Notes: generated from the sequence alone by a model not told the origin. Shown: positions 51,267 through 60,609, counted from the first letter of the stretch. The stretch is 64,000 nt of DNA from Flagellimonas sediminis (GCF_010500845.1 NZ_JAAAMI010000001.1:868001-932000), one strand, 5' to 3'. Numbers and translations: made by a program.

Positions 51267-53249
51267 ATGACCAAAAAAAGGATTCTTTACGGTTTTTTGG
51301 CCCTGTTTGCACTGTACCTGTGCTATTTGGCCTATATTTTTATACTTTCCCCAAACTCCAACCTGCAATCCATTTACTTGATCCCGAAGGATGCGGTGTT
51401 CATTGTAGAATCGGAGAAGCCTGTGAAAAGTTGGAAACAGGTGAGCGAAAGCAAAGCTTGGCACCACCTCACAAAGAACGATTACTTCGCGGAGCTTACC
51501 GAGAACATACAGCGGGTAGATACCGTTTTTAACAATAATCACAAGTTGTTCGAGTTTTTTGATGGACGTTCCCTGTTCATTTCCATCCACATGATCTCGC
51601 CCAAGGACTACGGCATTTTTTACGTGCTGGATCTAAAACGGATTGCCAAGTTGCAGCTTCTCAAAACCTATTTCAACACCTTGCTCAATGACGATTATGT
51701 GATGAGCAAACGCAATTACCACAACCATGAGATTTTGGAAGTGCATGACCGCGAAAGCAAAGAGACCATGTACGTGGCCTTTATCAAAAACCAGCTAGTG
51801 GCTTCGTATACCCACACATTGGTAGAGGCATCCATAGATCAATATCAAGAACCAATTCTGGGAAGAAATCTCAATTTTATTGAGATCAACCAAAAAGTGG
51901 GGCATGAAGACTTGTTCCGTTTGTACGTGCAATACAACTATTTTGATGATTATATAAAACGGTTTACCGACACGCCATCGGATTGGGTGCGGCGGGTGAG
52001 CGAGAATTTCTTGTTCTCCGGATTTTATTTTGATCTGGATCGGAACAGTACCCTTACGGCGAATGGGTATACCAATATTAGTGATACCAATGAGTATTAT
52101 TTGGAAGCCCTTCAAAAGTCAGGTACCTCTGAGCGGACCATCCCGACCATAGCACCGAAACGCACCGCCCTGTACATCAGTTATGGGTTTGACAGCTTTG
52201 CAGAGTTCTACAAAAACTTTGAAGGGGTCCAACAGAAAGACCCCAAACAGTTTGAAAGTTATCAGGAAGGTATCCAAAAGGTCGAAAAGTTCCTCAAGAT
52301 TGACGTTAAGGAAAATTTTGTGAGTTGGATCGGGGACGAAATCGCCCTGTTGCAGATACAATCCCATATTTCCAAAGGAAAGAATGATATGGCGTTGGTA
52401 TTGAAGGCGAACGATACCGAAAAGGCCAAGACCAACCTCGATTTTGTGTTGGAACAGATCCGGAAGAAGACCCCAGTAAAGTTCAAGGCCGTGAAATACA
52501 AGGACTACGAGATCAATTTTCTTTCCATAAAAGGTTTTTTTAAAATGCTATTGGGTGGTAGGTTCAATGAGTTTGATAAACCTTATTTTACACAGATCGA
52601 TGAATATGTGATCTTTAGTGACAATCCCAATACCCTAAAAAGCATTATTGATGATGTGGTGGAGGAAGAAACCCTTTCCGGTTCCAAGGATTTTAGGGAA
52701 TTTGATCAAAGGTTCGCGTCGGAATCCACCATATTCGTGTACAGCAATGTGCCCATTCTGTATGATAATATGTATGCCCTTGCCGATGCTGAAACCAAAC
52801 AAAAAATGAAGAAGAACAAGGATTTTCTGATCTGTTTCCCACAATTTGGGCTACAGTTGACCCCAGAGGATGATCTGTTCGAAAGCCGGTTGGTCATCAA
52901 CTATCAAGATGTGGAAGAGGTAAAAAAGAATGTCCAGTTCGAGCAAAAGAAACCAACACCTATCGCTACAAACCAAAATACTGCCGTAGAGGAAATCACC
53001 GATGCCGTTTTCGACCTAAAGCCCATTTATCCTACCGACCTGAATGCTAATTCCTTCAGCAAATTGTATGCGAACGGGGTAACCAAGTTCGAAGTGGACC
53101 TGAAGGATGGTCTTAAACATGGACGCTATGTGGAGTACTATCCCGAAGGTACCGAAAAAATCACAGGACGGTTCCGTAGCGATGAGCAAGTGGGTACTTG
53201 GCGATACTACAACGAAGAGGGCAAACCAGTGCATAAAAAGCGGTTTTAG
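51267..53249 (+). CDS. DUF3352-like membrane-anchored protein with MORN-like tail
   Basis: A 660-residue protein with one N-terminal membrane helix (8-29) and a long periplasmic part of DUF3352 type: repeated alpha/beta units with SLFISIHMISPKD, ALYISYGFDSFAEF, VSWIGDEIALLQI, and a final block (about 610-655) of MORN-like repeats (GLKHGRYVEYYPEGTEKITG cut here, FRSDEQVGTWRYYNEEGK). The role is unknown. It lies 73 nt after the ACT-like gene and is followed by a repeat-rich 470-nt gap. Confidence 0.75.
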   Translation: MTKKRILYGFLALFALYLCYLAYIFILSPNSNLQSIYLIPKDAVFIVESEKPVKSWKQVSESKAWHHLTKNDYFAELTENIQRVDTVFNNNHKLFEFFDGRSLFISIHMISPKDYGIFYVLDLKRIAKLQLLKTYFNTLLNDDYVMSKRNYHNHEILEVHDRESKETMYVAFIKNQLVASYTHTLVEASIDQYQEPILGRNLNFIEINQKVGHEDLFRLYVQYNYFDDYIKRFTDTPSDWVRRVSENFLFSGFYFDLDRNSTLTANGYTNISDTNEYYLEALQKSGTSERTIPTIAPKRTALYISYGFDSFAEFYKNFEGVQQKDPKQFESYQEGIQKVEKFLKIDVKENFVSWIGDEIALLQIQSHISKGKNDMALVLKANDTEKAKTNLDFVLEQIRKKTPVKFKAVKYKDYEINFLSIKGFFKMLLGGRFNEFDKPYFTQIDEYVIFSDNPNTLKSIIDDVVEEETLSGSKDFREFDQRFASESTIFVYSNVPILYDNMYALADAETKQKMKKNKDFLICFPQFGLQLTPEDDLFESRLVINYQDVEEVKKNVQFEQKKPTPIATNQNTAVEEITDAVFDLKPIYPTDLNANSFSKLYANGVTKFEVDLKDGLKHGRYVEYYPEGTEKITGRFRSDEQVGTWRYYNEEGKPVHKKRF

Positions 53250-53267
53250 GGAATAATATTGCCATTT

Positions 53268-53352
53268 GTCATTTCGAACGAACGTGAGAAATCTGTTTTT
53301 TCATGGGATTGAGATTTCTCAATGGTCGTTTCTCTCCTCATTTCGAAATGAC
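53268..53352. repeat. Palindromic repeat, copy 1 (85 bp)
   Basis: Ends are an 11-bp inverted repeat, GTCATTTCGAA and TTCGAAATGAC, and an inner pair GAGAAATCT / AGATTTCTC is also present. The same unit recurs at 53507 and 58888. It could be a MITE-like or REP-like element. Confidence 0.75.
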
Positions 53353-53366
53353 AATAGGCATAGAAG

Positions 53367-53445
53367 GTCATTCTGAACGTCCCGAAAGCTATCGGGATGA
53401 AGAATCCCTTCTTTGATTGTGATGCTGAAACCAGTTCAGCGTGAC
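53367..53445. repeat. GTCATTCTGAAC-type inverted repeat
   Basis: A related element with GTCATTCTGAAC at one end and GTTCAGCGTGAC at the other, with an inner CCCGAAAGCTATCGGG hairpin. Similar ends occur at 54885 and 58983. Confidence 0.65.
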
Positions 53446-53506
53446 CAGTGTTTTTGGAATTCTCGTCGCCAAGTTCTGTCGAAATACCCAATAGGATGAC
53501 AGAACT

Positions 53507-53590
53507 GTCATTTCGAACGCATGTGAGAAATCTGTTTTTCAATAGATTGAGATTTCTCAATGGTCGTTTCTCTCCTCATTTCGAAATGAC
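53507..53590. repeat. Palindromic repeat, copy 2 (84 bp)
   Basis: Nearly identical to copy 1 over its full length with the same 11-bp inverted ends. With copy 1 it accounts for much of the gene-free 53250-53723 interval. A short third fragment, GTCATTCTGAAC, follows at 53604. Confidence 0.75.
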
Positions 53591-53723
53591 CATGAAACCT
53601 ACTTGTCATTCTGAACTTAGTAAAGAATCCCATTTAATATTGTTATGTTGGATGTTTTCAAAGGTGAGATAAGAATTTCATCAACAATTATTACCTTGAA
53701 GCATTAATTAACCAACCCTTTAC

Positions 53724-54878
53724 ATGAAGCCTCTTTTTAGAATTTCCCTCCTCGTACTATTGATGGCTAGCAACCCTTTATCGGCCCAAAAACTGTATTT
53801 CCCCGAACGGAACGAAACGTGGAAAGCTGCCGAAAAAGACCAGTTCAAGTACAATGCAAGCCAATTGTCCAAAGCCGTTGATTATGCCAACGCCAACGAA
53901 TATTCCGGTTCCCGCGATTTACGTATTGCCATTTTGGATGGCTTTAAACAAGAACCCTTTCATAAGATCTTGGGGCCTACCAAAAAGCGTGGTGGTCCTG
54001 CCGGTATGATTTTTAAGAATGGCTATCTGTTGGCCTCTTGGGGCGATACCAAACGGGTGGATATGACCTTTAGCGTTACCAAAAGCTTTCTCTCCACCGT
54101 GGCAGGCTTGGCCGAGGACGAAGGGTTGATCGTGAACACCAAGGACAAAGTGGGCGGCTATATTTGGGACGGCACCTTCGATGGGGAACACAACTCCAAG
54201 ATTACCTGGGAGCATCTGTTGCAACAAAACTCCGATTGGTCCGGGGAACTATGGGGCGGCAAGGATTGGGCTGATCGCCCACCTCGTGAAGGTGGATTGG
54301 ACGATTGGAAATTCCGAAAACTGAACGAACCCGGCACCGTAATGGAATACAATGACGTTCGTGTGAATGTCTTGGCCTATTCCTTAACGCATGTATGGCG
54401 TAAACCGGTTCCCATGATTTTGAAAGAAAAGGTGATGGACCCCATCGGGGCCACGACCACTTGGCGTTGGTTTGGGTATGACAATGCTTGGACAGAAGTA
54501 GATGGCATCCAAATGAAATCCGTAACAGGCGGGGGGCATTCTGGTGCAGGACTCTTTATCTCTACAGAAGATATGGCCCGTTTTGGGATGTTGTTCTTGA
54601 ATAATGGCCAATGGAAAGACCAACGATTGATCAGTGAAGGCTGGATCAAAAAGGCCACGGCACCTTCGGTACCCAATGTGAACTACGGCTATATGTGGTG
54701 GCTCAACCAAAAAGGGCCATGGCATTGGGAAGGTGTGCCCGAGCATGTGTTCTATGCGGCAGGCTTTGGGGGCAATTTTATAGTGGTGGACCAAAAAAGT
54801 GGCTTGGTCATCGTGACCCGTTGGTTGGAACCCTCAAAAATTGGCGAGTTTGTAAAACAGGTGTACGAGGTTTTTTGA
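53724..54878 (+). CDS. Exported class C beta-lactamase-like serine hydrolase
   Basis: A 384-residue protein with a signal peptide (1-21, ending LSAQ). The class C/DD-peptidase motifs are in order: S-V-T-K in FSVTKSFLST (SxxK), YNDVR (YxN-like) and GGGHSGAG (HxG). The fold is shared by esterases, DD-peptidases and lactamases, so the reaction is not fixed. It is a single gene between repeat clusters. Confidence 0.87.
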   Translation: MKPLFRISLLVLLMASNPLSAQKLYFPERNETWKAAEKDQFKYNASQLSKAVDYANANEYSGSRDLRIAILDGFKQEPFHKILGPTKKRGGPAGMIFKNGYLLASWGDTKRVDMTFSVTKSFLSTVAGLAEDEGLIVNTKDKVGGYIWDGTFDGEHNSKITWEHLLQQNSDWSGELWGGKDWADRPPREGGLDDWKFRKLNEPGTVMEYNDVRVNVLAYSLTHVWRKPVPMILKEKVMDPIGATTTWRWFGYDNAWTEVDGIQMKSVTGGGHSGAGLFISTEDMARFGMLFLNNGQWKDQRLISEGWIKKATAPSVPNVNYGYMWWLNQKGPWHWEGVPEHVFYAAGFGGNFIVVDQKSGLVIVTRWLEPSKIGEFVKQVYEVF

Positions 54879-54884
54879 TGGATT

Positions 54885-54960
54885 GTCATTCGGTGCTTGA
54901 CACGGAATCTCATTCTATTATGATGCTGAACAATTCTAATAACTTTCGGGACAGCATGAC
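54885..54960. repeat. Divergent palindromic repeat
   Basis: Bounded by GTCAT and ATGAC, with CATTCTATTATGATGCTGAA inside. It lies directly after the serine hydrolase stop and is a decayed member of the same repeat family. Confidence 0.5.
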
Positions 54961-55021
54961 CGTATTGGTGAATAGATTTCTCAATTGTCCCTTTATCTTA
55001 AGATATTGAATTGGATAAATT

Positions 55022-55213
55022 TTAGGTAAGAAATTCAAGTAAAGACCTGATGCTTAAAAAAAATCCTGTAATAATCAATGCTATAGAACCACTTAGCATT
55101 GTAATATCATTGAATGTGAGTATTTTATTTTTAACTACCCTGACCAAAAAATATATTCCACATCCTATTAAAATCAATCCGATAAGCAATTTTAATAAAT
55201 CATAGAATATCAT
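55022..55213 (-). CDS. Small membrane protein, hypothetical
   Basis: The 63-residue product has two hydrophobic helices (about 7-26 and 38-57) joined by a basic loop (RVVKNKILTFND). No family is recognised. It lies between the hydrolase and mfd genes in a repeat-rich interval, and the frame is intact and hydrophobic throughout, which is not expected of random DNA. Confidence 0.5.
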   Translation of the reverse strand: MIFYDLLKLLIGLILIGCGIYFLVRVVKNKILTFNDITMLSGSIALIITGFFLSIRSLLEFLT

Positions 55214-55298
55214 CCTTGTTCTTAATTATTGGTTTCATCTACTTTTAACTTCTTTTCCCTTTTGAATGTAATTTCGAAAGCAAGTGAATATATCTAAA

Positions 55299-58200
55299 CT
55301 ACTTTGAGGTAATTTGAATAGGTACAACTTTCAACGGCTCCAAAACCTTCAGTGCCTTTTCCACACTGGTGATCCGGTCAAAGGTCAATAACAGGCGTAA
55401 TCCGTTGCGGGTCTGTTTTTCCTTAAGTCTGGCCTGTTGGGAGTGGCCCTGTACATACTGCAATACTTGGGTAAACACAGGGGTTTGGTAAAAATTGGAT
55501 TGCTGGTCGGCTATAAAGTATCCCAAGAACTTGCCCTGTTTCATCACCACTTTTTCCAACCCAATATGGGTAGCGATCCACTTGATCCGGACGGAATTCA
55601 GCAGGTCCTGTGCCTGATCGGGCAGTTCCCCAAAACGGTCCACAAGGTCGGCCTCGAATTTCTGGAGCCCTTCTTCATCCTTCACTTCATTGAGCTGGGT
55701 GTAGAGGTTCAACCGTTCCGTAATGTTATTGATGTAGTCATCGGGGAAGAGCAGTTCAAAATCGGTATCCAGTTGAATGTCCTTCACGTAGACCTTCTCT
55801 TTGCGACCTTCTACCTCTTCGTACAGTTCCTTGAACTCATTTTCCTTAAGTTCGTCAATGGCCTCAGTCAATATTTTCTGGTAGGTCTCAAAGCCTATTT
55901 CGTTGATGAACCCACTTTGTTCACCACCTAACAAATCCCCAGCTCCCCGAATTTCTAGATCCTTCATGGCAATGTTGAAACCACTTCCCAAATCCGTGAA
56001 CTGCTCCAAGGCTTCAATACGTTTTCGGGCATCTGGGGTCATCACTTCGTACGGGGGGGTAATGAAAAAACAGAACGCTTTTTTATTGCTTCGTCCCACA
56101 CGGCCACGCATTTGGTGAAGGTCGCTCAGCCCAAAATTATTGGCATTGTTGATGAAAATGGTGTTCGCATTGGTCACGTCCAGCCCACTTTCCACGATCG
56201 TGGTGGAGATCAGCACATCAAACTCCCCGTTCATGAAGGCGAGCATGAGCTGTTCCAGTTTTTTGCCCTCCATCTGCCCATGACCGATACCGATCTTGGC
56301 ATCGGGCACCAAACGTTGGATCATCCCGGCCACTTCCTTGATATTTTCGATACGGTTATGGATAAAGAAGATCTGTCCACCCCGTTGGATTTCATAGGAA
56401 ATCGCATCCCGGATAATCTCTTCATTGAATCGGATGACCTGGCTCTCGATGGGATAACGGTTGGGTGGTGGGGTATTGATGACCGATAGGTCCCGGGCCG
56501 CCATCAAACTGAACTGAAGTGTTCTTGGAATAGGGGTTGCCGTTAGGGTGAGCACGTCCACATTTTGTTTTATGGAACGCAGTTTTTCCTTCACCGAAAC
56601 CCCGAATTTCTGTTCCTCGTCCACAATGAGCAGCCCCAAATCCTTGAACTGCACATTTTTGTTCACCAGTTGGTGGGTACCGATGATAATATCCACTTTG
56701 CCACTTGCCAAATTCTCCAAGGTTTCCTTTTTCTCTTTGGCGGTCCTGAACCGATTGAGGTAATCCACGGTAACCGGCATATCCTTCAACCGTTCGGAAA
56801 AAGTGCGATGATGTTGAAAGGCCAAAATGGTTGTGGGCACCAAAACGGCTACCTGTTTGCCATTATCCACGGCCTTGAATGCCGCGCGAATGGCCACTTC
56901 GGTCTTTCCAAAACCAACATCCCCACAGATGAGTCGGTCCATGGGTCGTTCGCTTTCCATGTCCATTTTTACATCTTGGGTCGATTTTTCCTGATCGGGG
57001 GTGTCCTCGTACAGGAAAGAAGCCTCTAGTTCGTATTGTAGATAACTATCAGGGGCGTACTGAAAACCTTTTTCCAATCGGCGTTTTGCGTATACTTGGA
57101 TGAGGTTGAAGGCAATCTGCTTGACCCGGCTCTTGGTTTTTTGCTTTAGGGTTTTCCAAGCAGCGGAACCCAGTTTATAGATTTTGGGTGGTGCCCCGTC
57201 CTTGCCGTTGTATTTGGAGATTTTATGGAGTGAGTGGATACTGACGTACAAAATATCGCGGTCGCCATAGATCAATTTGATGGCTTCCTGTTTTTTGCCC
57301 TCCACATCTATTTTTTGGAGTCCCCCGAATTTCCCGATACCGTGGTCAATATGGGTCACGTAATCCCCAATTTCCAGCTTGTTGAGTTCCTTGAGGGTAA
57401 TGGCCTGTTTTTTGGCATAGCCATTTTTGAGGTGGAACTTGTGGTATCGCTCAAAAATCTGATGGTCCGTATAGCAGGCTAGTTTCAGGTCATCGTCAAT
57501 GAAACCTTGGTACAACGGAAAAACCACGGTCTGGTAGTGTACCGTTTGGTCCACTTCTTCAAAAATGTCGTGGAAGCGTTTAACCTGCTGCTCGGTGGAG
57601 CAGAAAATATAGTTGGTGTACCCTATTTCCCGATTCTCGTTCAGGTTTTCGATCAACAGGTCGAACCTTTTGTTAAAGGCGGGTTGGGGTTTGGTGTTGA
57701 ATTGGATAGTAAGGCTATTATTGGCTGTCTTCCCGAGCGCAGTCGAGGGAGAAGCTAGGATGGAATTTTCTGTCTGCTTCTCGACTGCGCTCGAAGTGAC
57801 AGAAGTTGATCCAATCTCAACACATAAAAAATCCTGCAATTGTTCCTTCAGCAAAGCTGAATCCGTAAAAAGCTCTTTTGGCTCGGCATGCTTGATTTCC
57901 TTGCCAAGTTTTGCAAAACTCTCCTCGGCCTTAGCAAAAAGCGTATCGGCGCGGTCATAGATCAAGGCAGGATTCTTGGCAAAAATCACAGTTTTAGGAG
58001 AGATATACTTTAGAAAACTCTCCCGTGATTCCTGCAAGAACTTGTTCTCTACATTGGGGATAATGGTAATTTTCTTCACCTTGTCCGTTGAGAGTTGGGT
58101 CTCCACATCAAACGTTCGGATGCTGTCCACCTCGTCGCCAAAAAATTCGATGCGATAGGGTTGGTCATGTGAGAAGGAAAATACATCCACTATACCCCCA

Positions 58201-58760
58201 CGAACGGAAAACTCCCCGGGTTCGGTCACAAAGTCCCCCCGTTTGAACTGGTATTCAAAGAGCACTTCGTTCAAAAAGTCCAAAGAGAGGGTGTCCTCCA
58301 GTTTTATTTTCAGGGTATTCCTGTCCAATTCCTTTCGCGTGACCACTTTTTCAAAAAGGGCATCGGGGTAGGTAACGATCACCGCTGGTTTTTTCCTGGA
58401 GTTGATACGGTTCAGCACTTCGGCACGCAACAACACATTGGCATTGTCCGTTTCCTCAATTTGGTAGGGCCTTCGGTAACTGCCCGGATAAAAAAGTACA
58501 TCGTTCTCCCCGATCAACAGTTCAAGGTCGTTCAAGAGATATGCCGCTTCTTCCTTGTCGTTCAAAATCAATAGAAAAGGAGAGTCAACAGTTTTAAAAA
58601 CCTCGGAAACCGCAAAGGACAAGGAAGAACCAACGAGTCCTTTTACATTTATTCTTCGATTTCTATTTTGGGCGGATTCAAGGGATTGGGCAATCGTATC
58701 CTTCAGTTTCCCGAGGGTGGGAGACTGTACAAAAAGTTGGGAAATCGGGGCTTTGGTCAA
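55299..58760 (-). CDS. mfd: Transcription-repair coupling factor
   Basis: The TTG at 58760 gives 1153 residues, chosen because an exact -7 box (TATCTTTG, 58777-58784) lies just upstream; an ATG at 58826 would start before that promoter. UvrB-like N-terminal domains, the RNA-polymerase-interacting CarD-like domain (IGDYVTHIDHGIGKFGG, about 460-475), the helicase motor (GDVGFGKTEVA, VDEEQKFGV, LTLTATPIPRT, GRVGRSNKKAF) and the C-terminal TRCF domain are all present. Mfd removes stalled RNA polymerase and recruits UvrA. A repeat-derived insert of about 30 residues lies before the RNA-polymerase-interacting domain. Confidence 0.95.
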   Translation of the reverse strand: MTKAPISQLFVQSPTLGKLKDTIAQSLESAQNRNRRINVKGLVGSSLSFAVSEVFKTVDSPFLLILNDKEEAAYLLNDLELLIGENDVLFYPGSYRRPYQIEETDNANVLLRAEVLNRINSRKKPAVIVTYPDALFEKVVTRKELDRNTLKIKLEDTLSLDFLNEVLFEYQFKRGDFVTEPGEFSVRGGIVDVFSFSHDQPYRIEFFGDEVDSIRTFDVETQLSTDKVKKITIIPNVENKFLQESRESFLKYISPKTVIFAKNPALIYDRADTLFAKAEESFAKLGKEIKHAEPKELFTDSALLKEQLQDFLCVEIGSTSVTSSAVEKQTENSILASPSTALGKTANNSLTIQFNTKPQPAFNKRFDLLIENLNENREIGYTNYIFCSTEQQVKRFHDIFEEVDQTVHYQTVVFPLYQGFIDDDLKLACYTDHQIFERYHKFHLKNGYAKKQAITLKELNKLEIGDYVTHIDHGIGKFGGLQKIDVEGKKQEAIKLIYGDRDILYVSIHSLHKISKYNGKDGAPPKIYKLGSAAWKTLKQKTKSRVKQIAFNLIQVYAKRRLEKGFQYAPDSYLQYELEASFLYEDTPDQEKSTQDVKMDMESERPMDRLICGDVGFGKTEVAIRAAFKAVDNGKQVAVLVPTTILAFQHHRTFSERLKDMPVTVDYLNRFRTAKEKKETLENLASGKVDIIIGTHQLVNKNVQFKDLGLLIVDEEQKFGVSVKEKLRSIKQNVDVLTLTATPIPRTLQFSLMAARDLSVINTPPPNRYPIESQVIRFNEEIIRDAISYEIQRGGQIFFIHNRIENIKEVAGMIQRLVPDAKIGIGHGQMEGKKLEQLMLAFMNGEFDVLISTTIVESGLDVTNANTIFINNANNFGLSDLHQMRGRVGRSNKKAFCFFITPPYEVMTPDARKRIEALEQFTDLGSGFNIAMKDLEIRGAGDLLGGEQSGFINEIGFETYQKILTEAIDELKENEFKELYEEVEGRKEKVYVKDIQLDTDFELLFPDDYINNITERLNLYTQLNEVKDEEGLQKFEADLVDRFGELPDQAQDLLNSVRIKWIATHIGLEKVVMKQGKFLGYFIADQQSNFYQTPVFTQVLQYVQGHSQQARLKEKQTRNGLRLLLTFDRITSVEKALKVLEPLKVVPIQITSK
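57733..57805 (-). repeat. Palindromic repeat inside the mfd coding region
   Basis: Arms GAGCGCAGTCGAGGGAGAAGC (57734-57754) and GCTTCTCGACTGCGCTCG (57776-57793) form an inverted repeat of the CTCGACTGCGCTCGA family. It is translated in frame as a Ser/Thr/Ala-rich stretch. Confidence 0.75.
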
Positions 58761-58776
58761 TCCAAAAACTTTGCGG

Positions 58777-58784
58777 CAAAGATA
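58777..58784 (-). promoter_or_regulatory. -7 box (TATCTTTG) ahead of mfd
   Basis: Exact TAnnTTTG match 17 nt before the TTG chosen as mfd start. It would give a leader of only a few bases and decides the start choice. Confidence 0.5.
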
Positions 58785-58887
58785 AACTGAAATGTTTTTA
58801 GGGAAAATGTTTTTTGAAATAATCAATGATCTAGGGTAAAAGGTAAAGGTTTAAAATAATTTCATTTGTTTGCGTTGATGGATAATT

Positions 58888-58975
58888 GTCATTTCGAACC
58901 GACTAAGAGGAGCGTGAGAAATCTAAAAAGATTGGGATTTCTCAATCGATGCCCAGCATCTCCTTTCGAAATGAC
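58888..58975. repeat. Palindromic repeat, copy 3 (88 bp)
   Basis: Same ends as the copies at 53268 and 53507 (GTCATTTCGAA...TTCGAAATGAC) with a more diverged centre. A GTCATTCTGAACGAAGTGAAG-like element follows at 58983-59052 and a third fragment at 59066. Confidence 0.72.
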
Positions 58976-58982
58976 GTTTCAG

Positions 58983-59052
58983 GTCATTCTGAACGAAGTG
59001 AAGAAACTCATTTATTTTTAGTTTTCTCGTCGCTTTGCTCCGTCAAAATGAC
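58983..59052. repeat. GTCATTCTGAAC-type repeat
   Basis: Starts GTCATTCTGAAC and ends AAAATGAC, between copy 3 and the pdeM stop. The next fragment, from 59066, runs into the last bases of pdeM. Confidence 0.55.
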
Positions 59053-59089
59053 AAAGCACCACTGGGTCATTGTGAGGAAAGTGAAGAAT

Positions 59090-59722
59090 CTAAACCTTCA
59101 CCACAGTATCCTCCACAATGGCAAAAATCTCGTCCTTTTTGGACGGTTTCAAGGTATGGGTTCCAGTAAATTCACCAAAAGCAGGCAATACCATTTGGTT
59201 CTTGGATTTGAAGAAGCAGGGAAGTCTCAAATGCTGTCGTCCAAAGCCTTGTAATTTCACGGCAGGGTGAATGTGTCCACAAAAAGTGAATAGCCCTTCG
59301 CGCTCCTCGGGGTAATGGGTCAATAAAAAATCATCCAAGATCAGCTCAGGAAAGATCTTAACGTCCAGTTTTTCAAATTTTTCAGGGGCGATGATGTCGT
59401 GGTTGCCTGATACCAGAATGATTTCTGCCGGGGTTTTGCCCACCCAGTTTTCAAAAAGCTCCCATTCTTTGTTCAAGGACGAATGGAAAAGGTCGCCCAA
59501 AAAGCAGATTTGAAAGGGTTGGAAATTGGACACGATCTTGTCCAATAGAACAAAATTCCTGTGTATGGCCTTTCGGGGCACAGCCGCACCGAACTTACGG
59601 AAATGGGAGACCTTTCCTAAATGCACATCACTGATGAGCAACAGGGATTTTTCTTCCCAAAAGAGGCCACCCAAAGGGTGGAGTGTGAAGTTTTGGTTTT
59701 TTATTTGAATATTGGCATCCAT
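59090..59722 (-). CDS. pdeM: Ligase-associated metallophosphoesterase PdeM
   Basis: The ATG at 59722 gives 210 residues. The calcineurin-like metal site is complete: SDVHLGK (Asp, His), GDLFH, SGNHD, and GHIHP. This family (ligase-associated DNA damage response endonuclease PdeM) normally sits beside an ATP-dependent ligase, an exonuclease and a DEXH helicase. Here only the helicase is near, 918 nt upstream, with two unrelated genes between. It should cut or process damaged nucleic acid. A dispersed repeat fragment forms its last codons and stop. Confidence 0.9.
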   Translation of the reverse strand: MDANIQIKNQNFTLHPLGGLFWEEKSLLLISDVHLGKVSHFRKFGAAVPRKAIHRNFVLLDKIVSNFQPFQICFLGDLFHSSLNKEWELFENWVGKTPAEIILVSGNHDIIAPEKFEKLDVKIFPELILDDFLLTHYPEEREGLFTFCGHIHPAVKLQGFGRQHLRLPCFFKSKNQMVLPAFGEFTGTHTLKPSKKDEIFAIVEDTVVKV

Positions 59723-59726
59723 TGGG

Positions 59727-60242
59727 TTATTGCAGAAATGGATCAAGGTAAAGTGATACACAACCCGAATTATTCTTGAAATAATTGGTATATTCTGTTA
59801 CCACACATAAATAACCTTGCTGTAGATAGGTTTCCTCATTTTCGATAACAATTTTGTAGCGATAGCTTCCTTGTGCTATGTTATCAGGGGGAAAATAGGC
59901 ACCACCTGATTCATAACCTTCTTGGCTAAAAATCAATTGATCAAGAGAATTATAGATTTCAACTTTATTGTTGGGGTATAGATAGAGATTCTGTATTAAC
60001 CAATAATCATTGATCCCATCACCATTGGGAGTAATGACATTGGTAACCATAACATCAGCTATTTCTCCATTTTCTTGTAATGGTAAATTTTTCACATTGC
60101 CATCAATATTTTCTGTACAGCATTTGAAAGTACTGCGCAAATTATCTGGACCATCAGAGCTACAAGAAATAAAACAGATACCCAAAACAAAATAATACCA
60201 GATTATTGAGTTTGATTTTTGATTGTTTTTTTTGATTCTCAC
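59727..60242 (-). CDS. Lipoprotein with gliding-motility CHU_C (type B T9SS) domain
   Basis: A GTG at 60242 gives 171 residues with a clear lipoprotein signal (Cys27 in ICFISCSSDG); ATG starts further upstream lie in the TfoX-like gene. The middle ITPNGDGINDYWLIQN (about 86-101) is the hallmark of gliding-motility-associated C-terminal domains, found on type B cargo of the type IX secretion system. A protein this small that is nearly all sorting domain is unusual. It is more A+T-rich than its neighbours and lies between pdeM and the TfoX-like gene on the same strand. Confidence 0.8.
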   Translation of the reverse strand: MRIKKNNQKSNSIIWYYFVLGICFISCSSDGPDNLRSTFKCCTENIDGNVKNLPLQENGEIADVMVTNVITPNGDGINDYWLIQNLYLYPNNKVEIYNSLDQLIFSQEGYESGGAYFPPDNIAQGSYRYKIVIENEETYLQQGYLCVVTEYTNYFKNNSGCVSLYLDPFLQ

Positions 60243-60255
60243 AAATAGATGGTAT

Positions 60256-60609
60256 TTAAGATTTGTTGGACCTATTCTTTTTAGATGATTTTGCCTTTGG
60301 ATTGTATGCCAAGCATAATCCCATCCAAAAATCAAAATCTTCTTTTTTAGTATATCCGGTTTCTTCAACGAATACATAACCTTTCATGATTCGTTCTCCT
60401 TGGTACATGGGCTGACAACCAGGTTTTTCTAGCACAGATTCAAAAACATCGGGGTCTACACGGCACATTATGTCTTGGTCCTTGACTCCAATGCATAATT
60501 TGTCATTGACCATAAAAACCACGGTTTGGAACATAGTTTTTTCTTCCACTTTAGGCAAATGCATAAGTGCTTCCCTGATTTGGTTTGCCAATTTTTCGTC
60601 GTGTGCCAT
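60256..60609 (-). CDS. TfoX N-terminal-domain protein
   Basis: The 117-residue product reads as a TfoX N-terminal domain: FQTVVFMVNDKLCIGVKDQ and CRVDPDVFESVLEKPG, with no C-terminal TfoX domain. Stand-alone domains of this kind are common and not linked to competence. Its end carries Lys/Ser repeats (SSKKNRSNKS). It lies 30 nt after the ligase-associated helicase gene on the same strand. Confidence 0.85.
   Translation of the reverse strand: MAHDEKLANQIREALMHLPKVEEKTMFQTVVFMVNDKLCIGVKDQDIMCRVDPDVFESVLEKPGCQPMYQGERIMKGYVFVEETGYTKKEDFDFWMGLCLAYNPKAKSSKKNRSNKS

Noticed and set aside
53250..53723. Repeats in the gap as a possible CRISPR array
   Set aside because: The units are palindromic, few and unevenly spaced, with no constant-length spacers and no cas genes.
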